Origin: Methanothrix sp.
GTDB lineage: Archaea > Halobacteriota > Methanosarcinia > Methanotrichales > Methanotrichaceae
Assembly (NCBI GenBank): GCA_026394505.1
Contig: JAPKYC010000177.1
Span: forward strand, 1-35,088
Direction of reading: 5' to 3'
DNA length: 35,088 bases
The notes under the pieces are model-generated. The model ran no database searches. It was not told where the DNA came from and was given only the letters and a program-made list of their open reading frames with translations. Both the position numbers and the translations under genes were made by a program. Below are positions 23,059 through 30,295 of this stretch, one piece after another. Numbering within the stretch: position 1 is the stretch's first letter; the number at the start of each line of letters is the position of its first letter.

Positions 23059-24491
23059 CTGTAGAACCTCCTTTCAACTAATACCGCGCCCGCCAATGCA
23101 ATGCAAAGCAATGCCAGCCAGTTCACCAGCGCAGGAATTGAGAAGATATCATACTTGACCAGTTTTGCATTGATCTTTCCTTCTCCAATGCCTTCTCTGC
23201 TATTGCTGCTGTGTTGATCGACCTCATCATACACGAATCTGTATCTAAATGGCTGATTCGCATCCTCCACCAGGAAAGGCCTGACATTATACCAGACGGT
23301 GGTTCCCTGGCTGGAGATGTCCCAGTCATTGGATGCCGCAGGCTTCCATTGGTGAGACGGGGTGTATGTCTCCAGCGATACACGCACCTTTGCAGTTCCA
23401 GCTTCCTGGTTTCTCATACCTATGCTGAAATTGTAATCCTGCCACCAGTATTGGTTCTTTTCACCGCTTAGTTTGGGATCTTCAACATATAACGTTACGC
23501 TCTTCCTTAAATTCGGCCCATCAAAGGATCTGGTATTAGTAGTATTGATTCCATCGCTGATCGTGTAATCGTAAGTGAAGTTCTTGCCGGAATCGTCCTT
23601 CGAGAAGAATCCATAATCACCAGCCATGAATACAACATCCTCCCCGGATTTAGCGCTTTGGGTGGCATTGATCTTCTCTGTGTGGTTCAGATCCTGAATA
23701 TGAAGAGTCACAGTGACGGGATCGCTCTCATTATCGACGACACGGGCAATATACTTGATGGGCTCTTTGAACCTTGGCTGAGAGTTCTGAGTAATCAGGC
23801 TGACATTTTCAAGAGTTGGCGGCGTGTTTATGATATTCAATACCAGCTCTGAGAAGAACGGTTCCTGATTTATCTTTTCTTTCGTTGTGTTCCATTCATT
23901 TCGTGTATCTGATACATTGACCATGAATCGGACCACTCCAACCTTTTTCATGTCCTTGAAGTCCACAATCTCCGGCCAGTCGATGGTAGTATAGTTGTAG
24001 TTTCCCTCATCGTTATGCCATTTGTAATCGCTCTGCCCGATGATCTGGGGATATTTGCTGATCTGCTCGTAGCTCTCTCCAGGTTTCTTCTCTTGGAGAT
24101 ATAGCCAGATCACCCGTCTCATGGAATCCTGGGGATTTGTATCCTTAATGTAGCTCATTATTTTTATGGGCTGGGTTCTGGTAATATTGGTTCTGTTCCC
24201 CTTAAAGTACATGTAGACGACTGGCTGGATGTTGTCGCCCTTGGAGGCCGGCTCCTTGTAAAGCAGATCTCGAAGCTGCTGATACTTCTTGTTGTTGTTC
24301 TTCTCATCCTTGGCCTTCTTCACGACATTGATGAGGTCGTCAATAGTTGTCTGCTTATGGCTGCTTCCACTGCTTCCGCTGCTTACCGTGGAATCCGGGG
24401 CACTTGGCTGCGGCCCTGGCACTGCAATCACAGGAACTATTGATAGCAGAAAAGCTGCAATAACAAGCAAGCAAATAGCCTTTTGTCTCAT
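23055..24491 (-). CDS. Exported anchored protein sharing a module with the large surface protein
   Basis: A 478-residue protein: signal peptide (1-23), a low-complexity Ser/Gly linker (32-45), a helical segment (48-80), several beta-sandwich-like segments with many N-X-S/T sites, and one C-terminal membrane helix (about 453-472) followed by ERRFYR inside. Residues about 345-425 (YWWQDYNFSIGM, KVRVSLETYTP, TTVWYNVRPF, RYRFVYDE) follow the same pattern as three segments of the 1054-residue neighbour, so both carry one shared module. The start overlaps the stop of that neighbour by one base. It is probably a single-pass surface protein with a short cytoplasmic tail that could contact the membrane partner or the tubulin-like GTPase. 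Confidence 0.8.
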   Translation of the reverse strand: MRQKAICLLVIAAFLLSIVPVIAVPGPQPSAPDSTVSSGSSGSSHKQTTIDDLINVVKKAKDEKNNNKKYQQLRDLLYKEPASKGDNIQPVVYMYFKGNRTNITRTQPIKIMSYIKDTNPQDSMRRVIWLYLQEKKPGESYEQISKYPQIIGQSDYKWHNDEGNYNYTTIDWPEIVDFKDMKKVGVVRFMVNVSDTRNEWNTTKEKINQEPFFSELVLNIINTPPTLENVSLITQNSQPRFKEPIKYIARVVDNESDPVTVTLHIQDLNHTEKINATQSAKSGEDVVFMAGDYGFFSKDDSGKNFTYDYTISDGINTTNTRSFDGPNLRKSVTLYVEDPKLSGEKNQYWWQDYNFSIGMRNQEAGTAKVRVSLETYTPSHQWKPAASNDWDISSQGTTVWYNVRPFLVEDANQPFRYRFVYDEVDQHSSNSREGIGEGKINAKLVKYDIFSIPALVNWLALLCIALAGAVLVERRFYR

Positions 24492-27400
24492 CAGCTAATC
24501 ACCTCACCGGCAGCCGTTTTGATATCAAACTCAAAATTTCGTATAACGGGCAGGTCTCTCCAGATGATCAGCACCTCGCCGCTTCCTGCCAAATAATTCT
24601 GAGGTTTGCCAATATTCCTCCAATGCACTTTATCTTCTGAACCCAATAGGTCAACAGTAAGGTTGATGGACCCGTTGATCTTGCCGAAATAGTTATACTT
24701 GCCTCTACTCGTCGAATTGAAATTCAAATCCTTATAGATAGCCACGATCTCAGGTCCATTAAACGGAGCGCTATCTAATCCGTTGATGATGAATTTGAAC
24801 TCTGCTGTTCCCAGGAACTCTGTATTGTAGAAGGGCTTGACATCCCAACTTAAATTGCCTTGGGCCGGATCATACTGTTGCTTTTGGCCCGCTCCCTCCC
24901 AGGAACGACCGGGGGCCTTGACGGAAAGCTCTACCCAAGGCCTCTCCTCTAAGCTCAAATTATTGAAATGGGCCGTGTAGACGAAAGCATATAACTCATT
25001 TGGATCCTGCCAAGCCTGCAGTACACCTCTTCTCGGGCTAACATTGCCGATTACATCTAGATGTGATTTTGACGTAGTGCTTGAGCCATTAATTCCGTTG
25101 GAATTCGGTCCACTTTCCCCTGTTTTGACTCCGCTGATGAACGGTCCATAATATTCATCTGATTTAAAAGTCTTCCCTTCGAAGCGGGCAACAAAGTGGT
25201 ATCTAGCATTCTTTCCTTCTGCCTCGGCGCATTTATATTTGAAAGGCTTGGCCGTGAGATTGACCCGGCTCTCACCAGGCGCAGCCGTGCCAGAAGCTCG
25301 CTCTACCCACTCAATGTCAATGTCGCAGGGATTATAGACCTCCAATGCGACCTTCGTCTCGACGCTGGAGTTTACCTGCACAGAGTAGGTAAAGGTATCA
25401 TTCCATTTGCCTTTATCAGGCGCCACAGTCGCATCGGCAAAGTTGATTGATATTGCTTTGACGTCAATCGACTTTTCTGCCAGCGAGAACTCTGCGGCAA
25501 GGCTGGGGTGCTTGTAGCTGATAGTGTAATTGAAACTCTTGTCGATATCTGCCTCATCGAAGGGCAGGCTCCAATCGTAACGATATAGATTGCCGCCCAG
25601 GATAACTCCCTGGCTTGTCTCATCTATGTTCTTTTCCGGCACCTTCAGATGGAGAGTTGCCTGGCCCGGGCCCTGGTCGGCTCCATATTCCACCACAGCC
25701 TGAATGCTGCTGGATGATTCGCTGCCTTCGGAGACATAGACCACCATGGGATCGCTCTCCGGGGAGAGGGAGATCAGTGTTGGTTTTGCTCCCAGGATGG
25801 TCGGACCCCTGTAGGCCTGGGATGATGCAATCTCTTCCCCGGCAAAGATGGCCATAAACTGGTACTTTGCCCCTTGTTGTGCCATCTCCTGGCATTCATT
25901 GGCAAAGGGTCGCAGCGTCCAGTTGATGGACGTATTTGCTCCAATTGCGGCCTCCTTCGTCTCTTTCTTTATCCATGCAAACCTGCATGGATCGAAGATC
26001 TGAAGTTGAACCTTGAGTGGAACGGTGGTGTCCATCTTAAGCGAATATGTGTAGCTGTCATTCCACTGTCCGGCAGGCAAAGAGACGTCTCCTTTCAAGA
26101 ACTGCACGGAGACGGGAGATACATGTATGGTCTTTTTCTCCACGAAGTCGTACCTGCCCCCTTCCAGTTGATCCTGGAGGAAGGATAGGGACAGAGTGTA
26201 ATTATTATTGACGTGGCTTTCATTGAATGTGACCGGCCACTTGTACCGGTACTTGTTGCCTCCCAGAGGAGTTCCCTTCTCTGAGGATTTGAAATCCATA
26301 GAGGGGCCGGTCAGCCTGACTTCAAGATCTCCTGGACCCTTGCTAAACGTAACTGTAGCTGCCATGTCCTGAGGAGAGTCCTCGCCTGAGGAGATGTAAA
26401 CGTTAGCAGGATATAAAAGATCGCCGAGCTTGGGAACCTCTTCTATAACAATAAAGGTTACATTGGCGCTCTTTGCCGAGAAGCCCCATTTATCATTCTT
26501 ATATTCGAATCTGCCCGTAAATGGCGCTATTTTGCTCAATTCTACATCGCTGCGGTTGAAGAGAGCCGGATCGTTCTCATTTGTCCACCTGAATACAAGC
26601 TTCTCTCCGCTGATCTCCGGATCGGATGAGGTGTAAGCGATCTCGCCCTTCTGGGGCTGGCTTATTATGAGCCGTCCCTCCGCATTGCTTCCTTCCATCC
26701 TGGCAGAGGCATCCCGGACGGTGGCCAGAATGGTGAAGTTGGTATAATCAAGTTTTTTGTCAATCTTCGGGCTCTCTGCGGCGGGAGTATAGGGGAGAAG
26801 GGTAATGTTGTAAGGCCCAAAGGTGAGAGGACTCATCTTGAGGTTGTTATAGACCAGCTTGAAAGTGAAATTTCCTCCGTTTCTGTAAGTGGAGAGGGGC
26901 TCATTGAGAGTACAGGTGTAGATGCTCTTTCCAGAGGAGCGGCAATTGACGTCATCCGAATTCCAGGTCCTGGATTCACTGGTTCCCAGAGGGCCTGTGA
27001 TCACCAGAAGGCATGTCGGCTTGGGGTCCAGCCCGTCCTGGTCCTTGAAACCGACTGAGGCGGAGATTCCTTGGAAGAAATAGGGAGTCGCCTTGAAATT
27101 GATTCCCGTTAATTCGGGCTGATGGACGATGGGGCCTGGCAATTTTCCTGTAGTATCCCGAGGGCCGCCTACATTAAGAGAGAACGCAAATGTGGCATTG
27201 TCGGTTTCTTCTATGCCGAATCTATTCTTGAAGTTATAGGGTCCGAAGACAAAAGACAATTTTCCCTGTTGGGTTATTGTTTCAGTGTGTATCTGTTTAT
27301 TATTATAGATAACCAGCGTTAGCTGAAATTTAGTCACTGCGACGGCCCCCGATTTGGCCGCGACTTCAGGACTGAGTGCTACATCTGCAGAGTAGGTGAA

Positions 27401-27655
27401 ATCCTCATAACCATATTCAGGAGTAACTACTGCATTTGCGATTTGATAGTACTGGTCCGCTGCACATGTTGGGACAAGGCATAAAGCAGAAATTATGCTT
27501 ACTAATAATAGCAATAGTGTGAGATTTAGTCTCTCTTTTGCTGCATTCTTGCATAGTGATAAACATAGATCCAATCCTTTGGCAACCAAATCTGCTTTAA
27601 TTCCATTCAAATGCTTCAGCCCCCATGAAATCAAGATGTACTTTACCCCTATCAC
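24491..27655 (-). CDS. Large repetitive extracellular protein, first gene of tubulin-like cluster
   Basis: Up to 1054 residues. A hydrophobic helix at about 46-62 (LLLLLVSIISALCLVPTCAA) acts as signal or anchor; the rest is predicted extracellular beta-sandwich with many N-X-S/T sites. Residues 419-622 and 639-842 are a tandem duplication with a period of about 220 residues: VYISSGE/VYVSEGS, GGNKYRYKWPVTF/GGNLYRYDWSLPF, QWNDSYTYSL/KWNDTFTYSV, and cysteine pairs Cys557-Cys588 and Cys777-Cys809, which may form disulfides. A third, cysteine-free copy of the second half-module lies at about 885-970. No C-terminal helix or sorting signal is present. The GTG at 27655 may be too far upstream: a TATA-like AATATG and A-rich tract end only a few bases before it, and no good ribosome site is seen; TTG codons at 27610 or 27574 are alternatives. 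Confidence 0.8.
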   Translation of the reverse strand: MIGVKYILISWGLKHLNGIKADLVAKGLDLCLSLCKNAAKERLNLTLLLLLVSIISALCLVPTCAADQYYQIANAVVTPEYGYEDFTYSADVALSPEVAAKSGAVAVTKFQLTLVIYNNKQIHTETITQQGKLSFVFGPYNFKNRFGIEETDNATFAFSLNVGGPRDTTGKLPGPIVHQPELTGINFKATPYFFQGISASVGFKDQDGLDPKPTCLLVITGPLGTSESRTWNSDDVNCRSSGKSIYTCTLNEPLSTYRNGGNFTFKLVYNNLKMSPLTFGPYNITLLPYTPAAESPKIDKKLDYTNFTILATVRDASARMEGSNAEGRLIISQPQKGEIAYTSSDPEISGEKLVFRWTNENDPALFNRSDVELSKIAPFTGRFEYKNDKWGFSAKSANVTFIVIEEVPKLGDLLYPANVYISSGEDSPQDMAATVTFSKGPGDLEVRLTGPSMDFKSSEKGTPLGGNKYRYKWPVTFNESHVNNNYTLSLSFLQDQLEGGRYDFVEKKTIHVSPVSVQFLKGDVSLPAGQWNDSYTYSLKMDTTVPLKVQLQIFDPCRFAWIKKETKEAAIGANTSINWTLRPFANECQEMAQQGAKYQFMAIFAGEEIASSQAYRGPTILGAKPTLISLSPESDPMVVYVSEGSESSSSIQAVVEYGADQGPGQATLHLKVPEKNIDETSQGVILGGNLYRYDWSLPFDEADIDKSFNYTISYKHPSLAAEFSLAEKSIDVKAISINFADATVAPDKGKWNDTFTYSVQVNSSVETKVALEVYNPCDIDIEWVERASGTAAPGESRVNLTAKPFKYKCAEAEGKNARYHFVARFEGKTFKSDEYYGPFISGVKTGESGPNSNGINGSSTTSKSHLDVIGNVSPRRGVLQAWQDPNELYAFVYTAHFNNLSLEERPWVELSVKAPGRSWEGAGQKQQYDPAQGNLSWDVKPFYNTEFLGTAEFKFIINGLDSAPFNGPEIVAIYKDLNFNSTSRGKYNYFGKINGSINLTVDLLGSEDKVHWRNIGKPQNYLAGSGEVLIIWRDLPVIRNFEFDIKTAAGEVIS

Positions 27656-27796
27656 ACATATTAAGGCTTTTTGCCTCAGTCTACCTGTCTAAATTCTCTG
27701 AGAGCTTACTGCTCAATTGCAGTCAATTCGAGAGAGCATCACGCCAGGCAATTTTGCGCGACTCCAGCACAGACTCAAACGTAGATGAAATTATTT

Positions 27797-27967
27797 CTAT
27801 CTGGAGTACCAGCGCTCCGCCTCCTCCGGGGGCAGATCGTAGATCACCACGCCCTTTTCGGCCAACTGGTCGATCATCCTGGTGCAGTCGCTCTCGTTTA
27901 AACGGCAAAAGCAAGACTTATCGTGTTCGCCCCCATGAAATAGCGATGAGCCAAAAAAATATTTTGG
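27797..27967 (-). pseudogene. Unidentified coding remnant
   Basis: An open minus-strand stretch without a start codon encodes FFGSSLFHGGEHDKSCFCRL, NESDCTRMIDQLAEKGVVIY and DLPPEEAERWYSR, then TAG at 27797. It looks like a true protein C-terminus (Cys-X-Cys followed by a helix-strand ending), but I do not recognise the family. It starts where the oxidoreductase fragment next door ends. Overlapping + and - frames here are shadows. Nothing is seen in 27666-27796 except the likely promoter of the large surface-protein gene. Confidence 0.4.
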
Positions 27968-27969
27968 GT

Positions 27970-28157
27970 CTACTTCCTCGCCGACATCTCCAGCACCTTA
28001 GCAGCCTGCGCCCCTGCCTCCAGAATATCGAGGTTCTTGGCGATGAGCCTGGGTTTCTTGGCAAAGGTCACACGAAAGGCGTTCCCATAGGCTTCGCGGG
28101 GCAGGCCCAGCTTTCCTGCCTGCATCAAGGCCCCGAACATGGCTATGTTCGCGGCCT
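27970..28157 (-). pseudogene. Truncated second copy of 2-oxoacid oxidoreductase gamma C-terminus
   Basis: 61 codons, [20 protein letters not shown], then [20 protein letters not shown], then [19 protein letters not shown] and TAG, closely match the last 61 residues of the complete gene at 30296-31741. Most base differences fall at third positions, so the copy had evolved as a functional paralogue before it was cut. The 5' break is abrupt at about 28157, next to the toxin gene. Confidence 0.85.
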
Positions 28158-28172
28158 ATGGCACGCACTTCT

Positions 28173-28433
28173 CTACTTATACGATTTATACCAGCGCTCG
28201 TACTCCTTGTGATTGGCGAAGCAGTGCAGGACGCAAATCAGATCTCCTTTGATATCGTAGACTATTCTCGCCTGCTTGGTCACCTTTTCTACGTGGCAGG
28301 GTATGCCGTACTTCATATGCTTGCGATGGGATCCCCTTTGCATCTTCTCAAGGTGCTCGATGAATTGATATTTCAGCTCCTGCTCCAGATCCTCCATCTC
28401 CCTTTTGGCGGAGTCTGAAAAGATAATCTCCAT
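28173..28433 (-). CDS. RelE/ParE-family toxin
   Basis: An 86-residue RelE-superfamily protein: EIIFSDSAKREMEDLEQE at the N-terminus, central GIPCHVEKVTKQARIVYDI, and C-terminal CVLHCFANHKEYERWYKSY, with the basic and aromatic residues usual in mRNA-cutting interferases. It begins 10 bases after the antitoxin stop, the common antitoxin-first order. It would be held inactive by the antitoxin and could cut mRNA on ribosomes. The truncated oxidoreductase copy follows directly downstream, so the pair may have been inserted into, or preserved in, a decaying region. Confidence 0.85.
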   Translation of the reverse strand: MEIIFSDSAKREMEDLEQELKYQFIEHLEKMQRGSHRKHMKYGIPCHVEKVTKQARIVYDIKGDLICVLHCFANHKEYERWYKSYK

Positions 28434-28443
28434 AGCCGCAGTG

Positions 28444-28680
28444 CTACCTCTTGACGATCTTCTTTATGTCCTCGAAAGAATAGGTTTTGCTCTTTTTGGC
28501 CTCGATATCTTCCATCTCTATCTCGACCGCTTTGTGCACCAGGGCCAGTTCTTCCTCCTCGATCATCCGCTCGTAGGCAAGGATGGCCTGGCGTATGACC
28601 TCAGTTTGGCTTCCAGCATAGCCCTTCTCAATGATGCTCTTTATGGCGGCCTCATACGGCGCGCCCAGATTGATGTTCAT
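28444..28680 (-). CDS. Ribbon-helix-helix antitoxin
   Basis: A 78-residue protein: an N-terminal RHH-like segment (MNINLGAPYEAAIKSIIEKG, AGSQTEVIRQAILAYERM), then an acidic helix (EEEELALVHKAVEIEMEDIE) that would wrap the toxin. RHH antitoxins bind their own operator as dimers; the inverted repeat at 28702-28715 lies in the right place. Confidence 0.82.
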   Translation of the reverse strand: MNINLGAPYEAAIKSIIEKGYAGSQTEVIRQAILAYERMIEEEELALVHKAVEIEMEDIEAKKSKTYSFEDIKKIVKR

Positions 28681-28701
28681 GGCCCATCACTCAATGTACG
28701 T

Positions 28702-28715
28702 TTAATGGGCATTAA
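28702..28715. promoter_or_regulatory. Candidate operator of the toxin-antitoxin pair
   Basis: TTAAT-GGGC-ATTAA, a perfect inverted repeat with 5-base arms, lies 22 bases upstream of the antitoxin ATG. Position and size suit binding by an RHH dimer and autoregulation. Confidence 0.5.
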
Positions 28716-28754
28716 GGCATAAAAGCATTGTTCATCGACAATAACCTTAACTTC

Positions 28755-29003
28755 AGCTTCAAAGACCGCCGAGGTTCCTGTCGCGCTTGGGCATGGTGGG
28801 CGAGATCATCGCGACGCCTGGTCTACTGGGATGACAGCGTCAGCCTGATCCTAGATGGAGGTGTGGCTTTTGCTGGCAACTTGTCCGGTCGGGCCTGGGG
28901 AGCAGACCCGATGCATCAGGTCGAAATAAGCTGGCAGAGGATACGAGCCATGAATGTGGAGAAAATTTATCCGGGGCACGGGACGGTGAGGAGATTGGAA
29001 TAA
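28755..29003 (+). pseudogene. Metallo-beta-lactamase-fold hydrolase remnant
   Basis: One frame reads PPRFLSRLGMVGEIIATPG up to about 28823. The next frame continues DDSVSLILDGGVAFAGNL, then VEISWQRIRAMNVEKIYPGH and G to TAA at 29003. Together they are the C-terminal half of a metallo-beta-lactamase-fold protein (EIIxTPGHTxDSVSLxL...GDL and YPGHG motifs). The expected TPGHT metal His is lost in the frameshift, the GDL Asp has become Asn, and the N-terminal half with HXHXDH is missing. Confidence 0.75.
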
Positions 29004-29171
29004 TACGACCATCCGTGGAGCTGGGCATCCAGGATCGTGCTTGATGTCTATTGTTTGATTATTGCGGCTTATTGGAGTTCAAGGATATCTCCACAATGAG
29101 CAGACCGAACTTGGCCATCAAAATCTTTAATGCTGAATATCTAAGAGGTTGTCACTAAGGCGGGAGGAGAG

Positions 29172-30221
29172 ATTACGTTATATAAGGTTGATATCGCTGG
29201 AAAGCAACTTAATAAGCTTGATTCCAAAAATTTTGCTGATCTAGGCATTAGAGAGCGATTTGATATCGAGAAATGGATTGAAAGATCGCCGGATGTTTTA
29301 GGTGAAGATCTTCTGGTGATTCAAAAAGAACTTCCTCTTCCATCAGGGATTCGACTTGATCTCTTAGCGATAGATGGTGAGGCAAATTTGGTTGTGATTG
29401 AACTTAAGCGTGATAAATCTGGCAATGACGCTGAATTGCAGGCGATTAAATATGCCTCTTATTGCTCTGCCTTCCATTCCGATGAAATTTTTTCGTATTA
29501 TGCTCTCTACCTTAAATCGAATGTCGATGAGGCCAAACGGAAAATAAGAGAGTTTATCGACGATGAATTGGATGACGAAGAATTAGAGGACAGCTTGAAT
29601 CGGGATCAGCGCATTATTCTTGTTGCTGGTGAATTCAACTCTGACGTAATTTCCGCTGTATTATGGCTTCTTTCTCATGAAATAGAAATTAAATGTATAC
29701 GATTAGAGACATATATAGATAGTAATGGTAGCTTATTTATAAACCCTGATGTAATACTCCCCTTACCAGAAGCTGAAGACATTTTAAAACGCAAACAAAT
29801 AAAAGAAAAAGAATCGAGGCCACCAATAATCACTTATGACGATAAAGGTACCTTTAATTTGTCCGATTTGGAGGAAAGACTTAGAACTACTCTAAATCGA
29901 CCAAGTAAACTAACACCAAGATTGATTAATCTCTTAGAGATTCTGCTATCTGAAGACAGGGTATTTCGCAGGGAAGAGGTTTTGCGGATGTTATTTGAAA
30001 AGAAAGTCGGCTCTGACGTAGGACAAACGGGAAGATATCTTAGTGGTCTTTCCCAATTCTTAACAAAGAAGAGAAATTCACATTTGCGCCAAATAATTGA
30101 GTATACGACGACAGGGGGACCAGGAGGGTTGAAAGATAACTATAAAATTACATCAGAATATAGGGAATTAATAAAATCCCTTGTTGATCAGTTGAACAAA
30201 GGCAAACCCACATGTGAATAG
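29172..30221 (+). CDS. PD-(D/E)XK nuclease-family protein (NucS/DUF91-like)
   Basis: A 349-residue protein if started at ATT 29172, 301 if at GTG 29316. The N-terminal domain has the nuclease core: RLDLLAIDGEANLVVIELKR, with Asp63, Glu77 and Lys79 forming D...EXK, followed by the helix AELQAIKYASYCSAF. The C-terminal third (about 220-345) is a helical domain of unknown role with a possible winged-helix segment (FRREEVLRMLFEKKVGSDVG). The earlier start is preferred because related proteins begin with an xLYxVD segment about 60 residues before the core, and GGGAGGAG lies 2 bases before the ATT; no ATG, GTG or TTG is in frame between 29145 and 29316. The gene is AT-richer than its neighbours and stands alone, suggesting transfer. 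A role in DNA repair or defence is possible but unproven. Confidence 0.8.
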   Translation: MTLYKVDIAGKQLNKLDSKNFADLGIRERFDIEKWIERSPDVLGEDLLVIQKELPLPSGIRLDLLAIDGEANLVVIELKRDKSGNDAELQAIKYASYCSAFHSDEIFSYYALYLKSNVDEAKRKIREFIDDELDDEELEDSLNRDQRIILVAGEFNSDVISAVLWLLSHEIEIKCIRLETYIDSNGSLFINPDVILPLPEAEDILKRKQIKEKESRPPIITYDDKGTFNLSDLEERLRTTLNRPSKLTPRLINLLEILLSEDRVFRREEVLRMLFEKKVGSDVGQTGRYLSGLSQFLTKKRNSHLRQIIEYTTTGGPGGLKDNYKITSEYRELIKSLVDQLNKGKPTCE

Positions 30222-30295
30222 CTATAGATGGATCAAGAGACATATTCCTAAAAATGATAAATGAGTCCCCTCTTCTCCCGAGTGGACCCCAATCC

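Noticed and set aside
27625-28212. 195-codon + strand frame
   Set aside because: Antisense shadow of the oxidoreductase relic and unknown fragment; no domain-like sequence.
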